Below, piece after piece: positions 14,091-22,221 of a stretch of 30,520 nt of DNA (position 1 is its first letter; every line of letters starts with the position of its first letter). Origin of the DNA: Candidatus Helarchaeota archaeon (lineage in GTDB: Archaea; Asgardarchaeota; Lokiarchaeia; Helarchaeales; HEL-GB-A); contig JAEOSY010000532.1 of NCBI GenBank assembly GCA_016840125.1, positions 1 to 30,520 of the forward strand. The letters are read 5' to 3'. Made by a program: the position numbers and the translations under genes. The notes beneath the pieces are model-generated. The model saw nothing but the letters and a program-made list of their open reading frames with translations. It made no database searches and was not told the DNA's origin.

Positions 14091-15380
14091 ATGCACCTAA
14101 ATAATGACGAAGAAAAAGTCTTGAACGGAGAATATGGGTTGGCTGAACAAGAAGCACTGAAACTTCTTATTAAATATGGTGAAGCGCTGGGAGCCGAGAA
14201 ATTAATTAAAGTTCAGAGCGTCCATACTGCAATGGCAGCACCGGAACAGTTCGCAAAGATGTTGAAGGATAATTACCCACTACTCAATCAAATTCTTCTC
14301 TGCAGCAAAAAACAGATTAAAATCGGAAGATTAAAGGTGTTTACAACAACCCATGTCTGTAATATTGAGCCACGATACTATCAAGAGGTATTTGGGGTAT
14401 CTGAAGAGGTCATGCAAGCGAATCGGGATATTCGATCGCATTATGCGAAAAAGGGAATCATATTCACCTCATCTTGCACCCCATATCTCGTAGGTAATAT
14501 TCCAGTTAAAGGGAATCATATTGCGTGGATGGAGAGTTCTGCAGTGGTATATGCCAATTCGGTAATTGGAGCCATGGGGAATATTGAGGGAATTGAAAGT
14601 ACGCTCGCTGCCGCTATTACAGGGAAAATTCCTTATTCAGGATTCCATGTCTCCGAAAACAGGAAGGCCAAGGTAGTTTTCCAAATTGAAGCTACACTTA
14701 AGTCGCAAGCGGATTTTGACGCTCTAGGATATTACATTGGGGAAGAGTTAGAAAACATGGGATTAAGTCTTGATGTCCCCCTTTTATCAGGGCTCAATCA
14801 AGAACTGGCAACTCAAGATAATCTTAAGGGGATGGGGGCTGCGATGGCAACATCTGGCGCTGTACAGCTTTATCATATCGAGGGAATTACACCAGAGGCT
14901 TGCTCGGGAAGGGAACAACTTTTAGTGGATCCCAAAAAACCAGAGAAGCGGACGGTAAAGAATGAGGATATTAAAGTAACCTACGAAAACTTGAGCACCG
15001 CAACCAATTCAAAGGTGGATTTAATAATTATGGGGTGCCCGCACTTTTCTTTGAATCAAATAAAAAATGTGGCACTTCTTCTTGACGGAAGACGAGTTAG
15101 CGAAGATGTTTTATTATGGATATTCCTACCTGCGGGATTAAAGGACCTCGTCATGGCGCGCGGGTTCGGGAAAACCATCGAACACGCTGGAGGGACATTA
15201 ATGATTGATACATGCCCCGCACTTACTCAATTCAAACCTGACCATGTTAAGGTTGTAGCAAGTAATAGCGCCAAACAGATTCATTATTACTCAGCGGAAT
15301 TTCCTGAAATAACTACATGGTTCGGGACAATTGAAGATTGTGTAAATGCTGCAATTTCAGGGAAGTGGGGTTCGAAATAA
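14091..15380 (+). CDS. Phosphomevalonate dehydratase large subunit (aconitase X catalytic domain)
   Basis: The 429-residue protein matches the AcnX catalytic domain: MHLNNDEEKVLNGEYG at the start, VQSVHTAM, FTSSCTPYLVGN, ESSAVVYANSVIGAMGN, GGTLMIDTCPA and ASNSAKQIHYY. In the modified archaeal mevalonate pathway this subunit, with its swivel partner, dehydrates (R)-5-phosphomevalonate to trans-anhydromevalonate 5-phosphate at a 4Fe-4S cluster. The small subunit follows 58 bp downstream, as in other archaea. The AcnX family also contains bacterial hydroxyproline-pathway dehydratases, but those are usually single-chain; the split form fits the archaeal pathway. No decarboxylase (UbiD-like) partner lies in the window. 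The ATG at 14091 follows GGGGAAG. Confidence 0.93.
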   Translation: MHLNNDEEKVLNGEYGLAEQEALKLLIKYGEALGAEKLIKVQSVHTAMAAPEQFAKMLKDNYPLLNQILLCSKKQIKIGRLKVFTTTHVCNIEPRYYQEVFGVSEEVMQANRDIRSHYAKKGIIFTSSCTPYLVGNIPVKGNHIAWMESSAVVYANSVIGAMGNIEGIESTLAAAITGKIPYSGFHVSENRKAKVVFQIEATLKSQADFDALGYYIGEELENMGLSLDVPLLSGLNQELATQDNLKGMGAAMATSGAVQLYHIEGITPEACSGREQLLVDPKKPEKRTVKNEDIKVTYENLSTATNSKVDLIIMGCPHFSLNQIKNVALLLDGRRVSEDVLLWIFLPAGLKDLVMARGFGKTIEHAGGTLMIDTCPALTQFKPDHVKVVASNSAKQIHYYSAEFPEITTWFGTIEDCVNAAISGKWGSK

Positions 15381-15438
15381 GTATCGATTAGTGAGGATTG
15401 GTATTCAAAGTCAGTAGCCAGAAATTTGATGTGATAAT

Positions 15439-15858
15439 ATGAGTGAAACACAAGAATTGATATTGGAAGGACGCTGTATTGTGCCAGGCGAAAAGAAGGG
15501 GACAGCTCTCGTTTGTACACGTGCTTTAAGTGCTGCAGGGGGGATAGATCTGACTAATGGCAGAATAATTGAGGCGAGACATCCTCAAAAAGGGGAGAAT
15601 GTTAGAAAGAAGATCTTAATATTTCCTAATGGAAAAGGATCTTCAGGCTTCTCATTGATTTTTCATGTTTTAAGCTTGACGGGTAATGCTCCAAGAGCGA
15701 TGATAATAAATAGGGTTAATTCCCTTACAGCACTGGGAGCTGTTGCGGGGGATATTCCAACAATTGGAGGTCCTTTTAAGAAAAATCCAAGCGATTTAAT
15801 CAAATCAGGGGATAAAATTCTGTTAAATGCTACAAAAGGACTCATATTCAAAATTTGA
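15439..15858 (+). CDS. Phosphomevalonate dehydratase small subunit (aconitase X swivel domain)
   Basis: At 139 residues this is the normal size of the split AcnX swivel domain. Visible markers are GRCIVPGEKKGTALV, ISFxGG-like AAGGIDLTNGRIIEARHPQ, ILIFPNGKGSSGFSLIF (the loop carrying the conserved serine) and PRAMIINRVNSLTALGAVAG. It closes over the active site of the large subunit encoded just upstream. The start is an ATG with a TGATGTGATAAT leader. The pair is a reliable sign of archaeal isoprenoid biosynthesis. Confidence 0.92.
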   Translation: MSETQELILEGRCIVPGEKKGTALVCTRALSAAGGIDLTNGRIIEARHPQKGENVRKKILIFPNGKGSSGFSLIFHVLSLTGNAPRAMIINRVNSLTALGAVAGDIPTIGGPFKKNPSDLIKSGDKILLNATKGLIFKI

Positions 15859-15960
15859 TTTAAAATAGCCTAAATACGTCACCTTTTAATAATTTATCCC
15901 AGATAATTATAAAACGGTTTTTAAGGTTTAATTTCAGATAATTAATTTGAGGACAGAAAA

Positions 15961-16722
15961 ATGGCAGTAACTGAAGCGGTAGTAATTTTTGCGTTTATTT
16001 TTGAATTGGTCGGAGCCCTAATCTTAATGATAATCAGTTATTTTGTGCTTAAACGATATCTAGAATTCCGGAGTAGTTCAACTTTATATCTTCTTTTAGG
16101 GATTTTAATGTTAGGTATTAGTGTTTTTATCAGTAGCATGGGACGTCTCGTAGCTCTTATGGAAGGTATTACAATCGCCTATCATGGCTTCCAATATACA
16201 CCTTTTGTATGGATTGCGCTAGCTCTTAGCTTAAATGTTATTGCAGATATCTTTCTCGTACAATTTGCTAACCATGTTTTTTATGATGGCGGCAGGAAAT
16301 TAACTCTGATTGCGCTGGTTTTAGGAGCAGTAATTTTTGCTCTTGTAATGATGCTCATTCCAACCCCCGAGCTTACGGGTGGTATTCCCTCACAATCATA
16401 TGTTGATTTATTCACAATGATTTGGATGGCTCAAGCGCTTTTCACCTTCTTGACCGGGGCTCTCATCACATATGCCGCATTTAAAAGTGCAAAGAAAGGA
16501 GAGACGCTGGTAGAAAAGCGTGGTATGCAACTTCTAGGGCTGCTCGGTATTAGTTTGGCGCTAACCAATATTATGTTCATAATTGATGAATTATCCACTA
16601 TAGAATTTGGTGGTAATTTCTCAATATTCTACTATCTCGGGTGGATTATAGCTCATACGGGGATAATCTGTGCGTATCTTGGGTTTATTCTACCAGAGTG
16701 GCTTAAAAAGCGTTGGGAATAA
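15961..16722 (+). CDS. 7TM membrane protein
   Basis: The 253-residue product has about seven hydrophobic spans (near 5-28, 40-62, 74-100, 112-132, 147-172, 190-208, 217-240), with basic loops such as KSAKKGETLVEKR, and ends WLKKRWE. I do not recognise a named family. Its size and span order match the membrane half of the 7TM-longin protein at 22222-23340 and the stand-alone proteins at 6452 and 19458, so a paralogous group is likely. The ATG follows GAGGAC. It has no soluble domain of its own. Confidence 0.75.
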   Translation: MAVTEAVVIFAFIFELVGALILMIISYFVLKRYLEFRSSSTLYLLLGILMLGISVFISSMGRLVALMEGITIAYHGFQYTPFVWIALALSLNVIADIFLVQFANHVFYDGGRKLTLIALVLGAVIFALVMMLIPTPELTGGIPSQSYVDLFTMIWMAQALFTFLTGALITYAAFKSAKKGETLVEKRGMQLLGLLGISLALTNIMFIIDELSTIEFGGNFSIFYYLGWIIAHTGIICAYLGFILPEWLKKRWE

Positions 16723-16730
16723 TACAATAA

Positions 16731-16747
16731 TTCTTTTTTTCTATTTT
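16731..16747 (+). terminator. T-rich terminator
   Basis: Two T-tracts (TTCTTTTTTT then CTATTTTTT) begin eight bases after the 7TM stop codon. Oligo-T runs are the usual archaeal termination signal. Confidence 0.45.
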
Positions 16748-16920
16748 TTGAGGTAAAAGAATTCCTCTATCAAGAGGATATTATATGAAAAACACAAAAA
16801 TGGTCTTTTACTATCGAATCAGCATCCCCAAATGAAATGCAAATTGTCAGGGATTACAAACATTTCATGTTTATAAAAAAAGTATAGGCAATAAAGGATG
16901 AAAGAACCTGATTTTAGATC

Positions 16921-18084
16921 TCACACTTTTTCTTTCTGCTTGGTAGTAAGACCTATTCCAGTTGAAATAATATTATCAGTAGTAAATTTCTGATCAAGCG
17001 GAAAATCTTGATCGAGGTTCGTGAGCATGCCATCCAGGGCTTCCTCCACGTCCATGTCTACATCCTCTAATGTTATCCGTTTTCCCTCGGGCCAAATCCA
17101 GTCGAATTTTTCTTCGGCATAAATTTTCTTATCCTTTACATTAGGGGGTTTGACTCCTAAAGTCATAGGTGGTGTTGGGATCCCCTCAGTCTCCCAAGTA
17201 TAATAGCAGCCCAAGCCGAAGGCTTCAGGAGCTATCTCTCTGACTTTTTTCCGGCCTTCCCTCTCTACATTGGTTAAGTAAAGAAGCCCCCCTGTCTCGA
17301 GACCTATTAGTCTCATGATAAAGGAGGGGCGCCCCATGAATGTTAAGGTTTCTACTAAAGGCGGCCACGGGACATAACAAAATAAATATTCCCCAATCTC
17401 ACGTTTCATCGAAATTCCATCATAGATGAGCCCCATCGCCTCATAACTGGATACTTCGTTCAGTATATTAATCGCACCAGAGCCCCACACCATACTGATG
17501 ATATAATTTGAGGAGGCCCACTGCGGAGACCTTTCATTCCTCACATCCTTTAATAGATCGATGAGAGTTGCGCCCGCTTTCGTTAGATTTTTGGTGCGTT
17601 TCGCAATTTCCCGTAATTTGTACCCGTATTTGATATGACGCCGGTCTAATAACTCATCTTCGGGACCTGCAAGCCACCAATCTACGGGTATCCCATCTTC
17701 GCAATGAAGATTAAGCACGAAGAAAATCTCAGAATCTAAATCATTCAGGCACACAAAAGAGATATCATTGGATTCGCCATAAAGCAATTTACCAGTACCT
17801 TGCTGTAAATCACCCCGAATGGTTATGGTTGGGGGAAAGAATGCGTAGCTCATCGTTTTTGAAGGGTGTTCAACTTTTCCCTCCATTACAGCCCTTGCAA
17901 ATTCGATAGACGCATTCAATCTGAATTTAAAAGTGTCATAGAGCACCTCCCCTGAAAGTTTTTCCACTAGGCTCTCTAAATATTCGTTTCCTAATTCATG
18001 GAAGATCCGATAAACGTACCGCATAATCGGAATGAATCGTTTCGTCGCAGATGTATCCGGTATTGAGCCATAAGAATATACCAT
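16921..18084 (-). CDS. Unrecognised soluble protein (387 residues)
   Basis: I do not recognise this protein. It is soluble, with no signal peptide or membrane span, and is rich in tryptophan and aromatic residues (DWWLAGPEDE, SMVWGSG, CYVPWPPLVE, YYTWETEG, FDWIWPEGK). The C-terminal 60 residues are acidic (LEDVDMDVEEALDGML). A segment near 89-125 (TITIRGDLQQGTGKLLYGES and after) looks like alternating strands. It starts at an ATG and is divergent from the CPBP protease gene, with a symmetric TATA palindrome midway between the two starts. The length and codon use look like a real gene. The nearest guess, an enzyme with a beta-rich core, is not supported by any motif. Confidence 0.72.
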   Translation of the reverse strand: MVYSYGSIPDTSATKRFIPIMRYVYRIFHELGNEYLESLVEKLSGEVLYDTFKFRLNASIEFARAVMEGKVEHPSKTMSYAFFPPTITIRGDLQQGTGKLLYGESNDISFVCLNDLDSEIFFVLNLHCEDGIPVDWWLAGPEDELLDRRHIKYGYKLREIAKRTKNLTKAGATLIDLLKDVRNERSPQWASSNYIISMVWGSGAINILNEVSSYEAMGLIYDGISMKREIGEYLFCYVPWPPLVETLTFMGRPSFIMRLIGLETGGLLYLTNVEREGRKKVREIAPEAFGLGCYYTWETEGIPTPPMTLGVKPPNVKDKKIYAEEKFDWIWPEGKRITLEDVDMDVEEALDGMLTNLDQDFPLDQKFTTDNIISTGIGLTTKQKEKV

Positions 18085-18136
18085 TTTTCAAACCCCAGAA
18101 GAACCTTGTTGAAAATTTAATTACTTTTTTATGCTT

Positions 18137-18156
18137 TAGTTTTTTATAAAAAACTA
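18137..18156. promoter_or_regulatory. Perfect 20-bp palindrome containing a bidirectional TATA box
   Basis: TAGTTTTTTATAAAAAACTA equals its own reverse complement. Its centre is about 62 bp from the start of the minus-strand gene (18084) and 64 bp from the start of the plus-strand CPBP gene (18211). A TATA core reads the same on both strands, so it could drive both genes or bind a dimeric regulator. Confidence 0.5.
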
Positions 18157-18210
18157 TTGAATCAAGGAAAGAAAATTCAAATTCTACCAATTGGATGGAG
18201 TAATTGTATA

Positions 18211-19386
18211 ATGAAGGGCTGGCTGGATAGACCTGCACAGGAGAGAATGAAGAATGTGTATATGTTTTATCTGGCTATTTTCGGGTTACTTGTTGCCTTT
18301 ATCGCGGCAGAGATTCTAATTGAAGATTATGTACTTGGGAAATCACTAACATTCTTTGAACATATGATTCCCTCAGGTATTCTCTATGGTGCAATTCTTT
18401 TGTTTGTGTTGTTATATGCTAAAAAAACTGGTATTACAAATTATGAAATGGGATGGCATACATCCTACGTCCCAAAGAGTCTTCTAATTGGTCTTTTAGC
18501 TACATCGGGATATCTTATTGCTGTAGTTGGATTTCAAATCCCCCTAGCCTTTACTTCATTCTTTGATATTTTCATTATTTTGGGCTTTACCTTACTCATC
18601 GGATTGACTGAGGAAATGGCCTTTCGCGGCTATATCCAAGGAAGTTTAATGAAAGACCAGTCGCAGATGAAAGCTGTTCTTATAACGGGTATATTCTTCG
18701 CAGTATTACATCTTCCGAGTTATATAATTTCAGGAAATTACTTGAATGCAATCGGATTACCCTCATTGATTTTAGTGGGGTTGATACTTGGGTACATTCG
18801 CATTCATACAGGGAATATTTGGGGGGTTATTGTTGCACATGCTACCTGGGATTTTTATTTATTTCTTTTTATGCCCGAAACTGGTACCGGATCTGAACTT
18901 TGGGAGATGATTACGCTATTGGGTGCAAGTGGTGCGATGTGGGGGTCGATTCTGCTCTCCATGCTCCTTGCCAAGCGTTGGATCGATCGCCCAACACAAA
19001 TCCCCGGGGAAATGGCGTTAGCCTATCAACTGAGGATTGAAAAATTGACGAATCATATTTGGAAATTCAATGATTCTATTACATCCGCAAGGGTGCGCGG
19101 GTATTACCAAACTCATTATATATCAAAGTATTCGGAGAAATTAAAGATGTATGAGCTGCAGCTGGTGATTTATAAAGAGTACTTACCCAAATTAAATGAA
19201 GTAAATTACAAAATAATAAAAGATTTAGTATCCTGCAAGTTGAACTTGGCGAAAATAGAGTCCTATTTATCACGGGGCGGTCCACCGATGAAAATAGGGG
19301 CGTTGGAAGCCAGGAGAGCGGCTCTTTGGAGGGAAATTCAGTTGTTAGAGAGCCAAATTGGAACGCCAAAATATTATATTGAGTGA
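18211..19386 (+). CDS. CPBP-family (Abi/CAAX-type) membrane metalloprotease with C-terminal helical extension
   Basis: The membrane domain (about 1-255) carries the three motifs of the CPBP family: EEMAFRG (Glu134, Glu135, Arg139), FAVLH (His167) and WGVIVAHATWD (His210, Asp214). In CAAX proteases such as Rce1 these form the intramembrane active site. About 130 further residues (262-391), highly charged and helical (LRIEKLTNHIWKFNDSI, KLKMYELQLVIYKEYLPKL, EARRAALWREIQLLESQ), are not part of the usual family length of 200-300. The ATG at 18211, preceded by GGATGGAG, is preferred over an earlier in-frame start at 18157. A WLDRPAQ motif near the N-terminus recurs as WIDRPTQ where the membrane domain ends. 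The substrate is unknown; prenylated protein tails would be one option. Confidence 0.87.
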   Translation: MKGWLDRPAQERMKNVYMFYLAIFGLLVAFIAAEILIEDYVLGKSLTFFEHMIPSGILYGAILLFVLLYAKKTGITNYEMGWHTSYVPKSLLIGLLATSGYLIAVVGFQIPLAFTSFFDIFIILGFTLLIGLTEEMAFRGYIQGSLMKDQSQMKAVLITGIFFAVLHLPSYIISGNYLNAIGLPSLILVGLILGYIRIHTGNIWGVIVAHATWDFYLFLFMPETGTGSELWEMITLLGASGAMWGSILLSMLLAKRWIDRPTQIPGEMALAYQLRIEKLTNHIWKFNDSITSARVRGYYQTHYISKYSEKLKMYELQLVIYKEYLPKLNEVNYKIIKDLVSCKLNLAKIESYLSRGGPPMKIGALEARRAALWREIQLLESQIGTPKYYIE

Positions 19387-19457
19387 AAGTTTGTAGCAAA
19401 TTGTAAAAAACTATTAAGTACATAGTTTTTCTTAATTGAATTTCAGCGGAGACATTT

Positions 19458-20171
19458 ATGAATAACGGGATGATAACGGCTGAATTCATCTTATTGTGCG
19501 GGATTCAGTTATTTACTATTGCCTTTTCGACAATAACATTTGTTCATAGCTTTAGACGCTACCTTCGCACAGATCCATCTGAAATACTCCTGCGAAAATC
19601 AATAAAATACTTTACTTTTATATTTTTGACAATCGTGTGTGCAGGAGTCTTCTCTTTATTAACAAACTTCTACTACATCGCCACTCAAGATGGCGTAATT
19701 GCAGGTTACATCTTCGCATCAGTCACCACTACCATTTTAATTAATGTATTTCTCGCTTGGCAATTTACAACCTATTTAATTAATCCAAAGCGCCGACCCA
19801 CGAAATACATAATTGGAATTTATTGTATAGTAGGTATAATACTAATTTGGCTCTTCACACCAACGATAACCGAAGTACCCCCTACACCAAATGTAGAAAA
19901 TAGATATCTTTACATTTACCTCTGGGCTATTTTTACATTTGTTTGGAGTATTTTTACATATGACTTCTTTAAGAGCAGTTTAAATGCTACAGAAAAGAGG
20001 GATAAATATCGTTTTTTATGTCTCGGGGTGAGTGGCGTATTAGGCCTCTTAATGTTTCCGATGGGGATGCTGGGGCAAACTTACTCTTGGGTGGTTACAC
20101 TATGCTCTACGATTCTTCTGTATTTAGGATATTACTTTCCCAAATTTTTTCAACGTAGATTAAAAGCCTAA
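19458..20171 (+). CDS. 7TM membrane protein
   Basis: The 237-residue protein has about seven spans and begins TAEFILLCGIQLFTIAFSTITFVHSF. It has an RRYLRTDPSEILLRKS loop after the first span, a conserved-looking AEKRDKYRFLCLG-type loop before the last two spans, and ends FFQRRLKA. The layout is like the 7TM proteins at 6452 and 15961, including the basic loop before the sixth span. I do not recognise a named family. It lies 71 bp after the CPBP protease on the same strand and 45 bp before another membrane gene, so an operon is possible. Confidence 0.75.
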   Translation: MNNGMITAEFILLCGIQLFTIAFSTITFVHSFRRYLRTDPSEILLRKSIKYFTFIFLTIVCAGVFSLLTNFYYIATQDGVIAGYIFASVTTTILINVFLAWQFTTYLINPKRRPTKYIIGIYCIVGIILIWLFTPTITEVPPTPNVENRYLYIYLWAIFTFVWSIFTYDFFKSSLNATEKRDKYRFLCLGVSGVLGLLMFPMGMLGQTYSWVVTLCSTILLYLGYYFPKFFQRRLKA

Positions 20172-20216
20172 GTCGCAGAACTATGAATTATAAGTTTTGA
20201 AGTCTGTGATCGAGTC

Positions 20217-20768
20217 ATGAATATTTCAAATGAACCTAAAGCAAAAAGAGTTTTTCAGATAGTTGTAATAGTGAGCGTTGCAATTGTCTCATCGGTTTTA
20301 ATTTCACTATTGAATAATTTAACCCCAACTTATTTTTCAAACATTCATTATCCCTATCCCATTTACGTTAGCTATTGGCTTTGTGGAGCATCGATTGCTT
20401 TCTGGATTTATGAAGAGAATGAAACTTTGAATATGTTTATTTTAGCACAGTTTTTTATCGTTTTGTTTCTGGTGGTAAACACTCTAATCGTTTTTAAAAT
20501 ACCCGATCCCTATCATCTTTGCATTGTAATAAGTGGAGGTTATATTTTAATTAAAAAGCATATCATAAATTTAAAAAAGTTTTTATTATTTAAGATATTA
20601 TGTTTTCTCTGGACCCTTCTTTTACTCTCTATTGGTGAATACGCCCCATATTTCTTGACAAAAGATATCCTTATCATTCTATCGGCTTTAAGTATTCTTA
20701 TAGCCACATATTGTATCAACTTTTTAATTGTTTATATTTTTTATCGAAGACAGTCAAAAGTGACGTAA
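20217..20768 (+). CDS. Multi-pass membrane protein (183 residues)
   Basis: About five or six hydrophobic spans can be seen (near 14-35, 48-64, 75-95, 99-112, 124-140, 149-174), starting from a polar N-terminus (MNISNEPKAKR) and ending in a basic tail (YRRQSKVT). No family is recognised. It is shorter than the 7TM proteins around it and differs in loop pattern, so I do not count it among them. It follows the 7TM gene by 45 bp on the same strand and converges with the flavoprotein gene. Confidence 0.65.
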   Translation: MNISNEPKAKRVFQIVVIVSVAIVSSVLISLLNNLTPTYFSNIHYPYPIYVSYWLCGASIAFWIYEENETLNMFILAQFFIVLFLVVNTLIVFKIPDPYHLCIVISGGYILIKKHIINLKKFLLFKILCFLWTLLLLSIGEYAPYFLTKDILIILSALSILIATYCINFLIVYIFYRRQSKVT

Positions 20769-20835
20769 TTAATCAAATATAGAATATAACTTGGATATTT
20801 ATCTCAGAATTAGTAAAAAGTCCAATTTTGGAGAT

Positions 20836-22131
20836 TCACACCGACTTCTTTTTCAGTTGCAGAATGCGATCAAAGCACAGTCTCGCAGAGCTGAACGCGA
20901 TATCGCCCCCAGCTCCTTCGGCGCAGGTTGAATCACTCGCGAGAAATAGGTTTGATATATTAGGAACCTGGATATCAGGTCTTTTGTCTTGAGTTTGGTT
21001 GATATTAAGTTCGACACCATCCATCATATTTAAAAAGAGGGTTCTACGCCATTCAATCTTATCCTCTAGCTTGGGGAACATAGAAAATATCTTATTTTCT
21101 AGTATTTTGAGCTTTTCTTGTACTTTTTGTTGATTTTGTACTGTTTCTACGTTTAAAACATTAAGGAACGTAATCAGTTGCTTGTTTTGAGGGGCCACAC
21201 TTTCATCTATATTTGAGGTGAAGGATCCTAATATCGCAGGTTCGGGGACCAAAAACATCACCTCTTTATATAGTTTTTCCGATATTCCGTAGTCAATGGA
21301 TATTCCCGCAGTGGGTCGGAGATTTTTTATGAGATGTCGGTAATCTTTATCTAGAATCGATTCGTCAAGTATGGTGTGAAGCTGTTGTACTGGTAGGGCA
21401 CTAACGATTAAATCTGCTTGAACCGTTTTATTATTTATTTTTACTCCGATAGCTTTATTCTTTTCAATTAAAATCTCTTCAACACTTGTTCCAAGGCGTA
21501 ATTCACCCCCACACTTACGAAGCTTCCAAATTAACGCCTGATGCACTTGCCAAAACCCCCCCTCAGGATGTCCGAGACCTGTTAGGTTTACATGCTTTAA
21601 ATTTAATATGAGCTCTCCTAAAGAGGCGCGTTCGAGGAATGGACATACGAGTAATATTAGTGATAATATTTTGAACAACTTTTCGAGTCGAGCGCTAGCT
21701 CCAATGCTATCTAACCATTGTTGAATACTGATATTGAAATGTTGTTTGGGATCAGTAAGTAAAAAATGGCCTAAATAGCGAGTTAATACTGTCACATCTT
21801 TTAAGGTGAGAGTCTTTGCCTTAAAGAGCGAGCTCATTTTTGGTAATTTATGTAGTATCCCGCGATCTTCAAGAATAATTCCCTTGGAAATAGGCATTCG
21901 AGCTTTTTGAACCCCCATATTTAAGGGATGGAAAACTTTTTGATAGGATCCTCGCAGGGTGTGCATGCCATAATCTACTATAAAACCGTTTTTTCGGAAA
22001 GTTCGGGCACGTCCTCCCACAAATTTTTGTTTTTCGATCACCAGGGTTTTGTAACCAGCGTTCCCTAATAAGGCGGCAATACTAAGTCCAGCAGTCCCTG
22101 CGCCTATCACTATCGCGTTATATTTAGGCAT
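20836..22131 (-). CDS. Phytoene desaturase-like FAD-dependent oxidoreductase (copy B)
   Basis: The protein has the FAD-binding AIVIGAGTAGLSIAALLG (about 6-23), LVIEKQ, VGGRARTF and a C-terminal LASDSTCAEGAGGDIAFSSA. It is paralogous to copy A at 1109-2443. Shared blocks include GRAxxFxxxGxIVDxGxH, the PEGG block, GAFTSNID/GSFTSNID, and the (G/N)QTxDKRP stretch near the end. Members oxidise, reduce or isomerise isoprenoid-like chains; the substrate is unknown. The ATG at 22131 is chosen; a TTG at 22143 is in frame and has GAAGG immediately before it, so four more residues are possible. It lies 90 bp downstream of a 7TM-longin gene on the same strand, mirroring copy A, which also adjoins one. 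Confidence 0.88.
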   Translation of the reverse strand: MPKYNAIVIGAGTAGLSIAALLGNAGYKTLVIEKQKFVGGRARTFRKNGFIVDYGMHTLRGSYQKVFHPLNMGVQKARMPISKGIILEDRGILHKLPKMSSLFKAKTLTLKDVTVLTRYLGHFLLTDPKQHFNISIQQWLDSIGASARLEKLFKILSLILLVCPFLERASLGELILNLKHVNLTGLGHPEGGFWQVHQALIWKLRKCGGELRLGTSVEEILIEKNKAIGVKINNKTVQADLIVSALPVQQLHTILDESILDKDYRHLIKNLRPTAGISIDYGISEKLYKEVMFLVPEPAILGSFTSNIDESVAPQNKQLITFLNVLNVETVQNQQKVQEKLKILENKIFSMFPKLEDKIEWRRTLFLNMMDGVELNINQTQDKRPDIQVPNISNLFLASDSTCAEGAGGDIAFSSARLCFDRILQLKKKSV

Positions 22132-22221
22132 TTCAAAGATCAACCTTCAGGCTTGTTATCAAAAACTAGATCAATACTCTCTTTTCAATACTGATAAGCT
22201 ATAAAATAAGAACTTTATGAA

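Noticed and set aside
16784..16834. 16-codon frame after AAGAGGA in the gap after the 7TM gene
   Set aside because: Too short to judge and without any recognisable motif, although the ribosome-binding-site spacing is acceptable.
1109..22131. The two CrtI-like genes as a carotenoid biosynthesis cluster
   Set aside because: There is no phytoene synthase, cyclase or other carotenoid gene in the window, and the two genes are 18 kb apart, so carotenoid synthesis is not supported.
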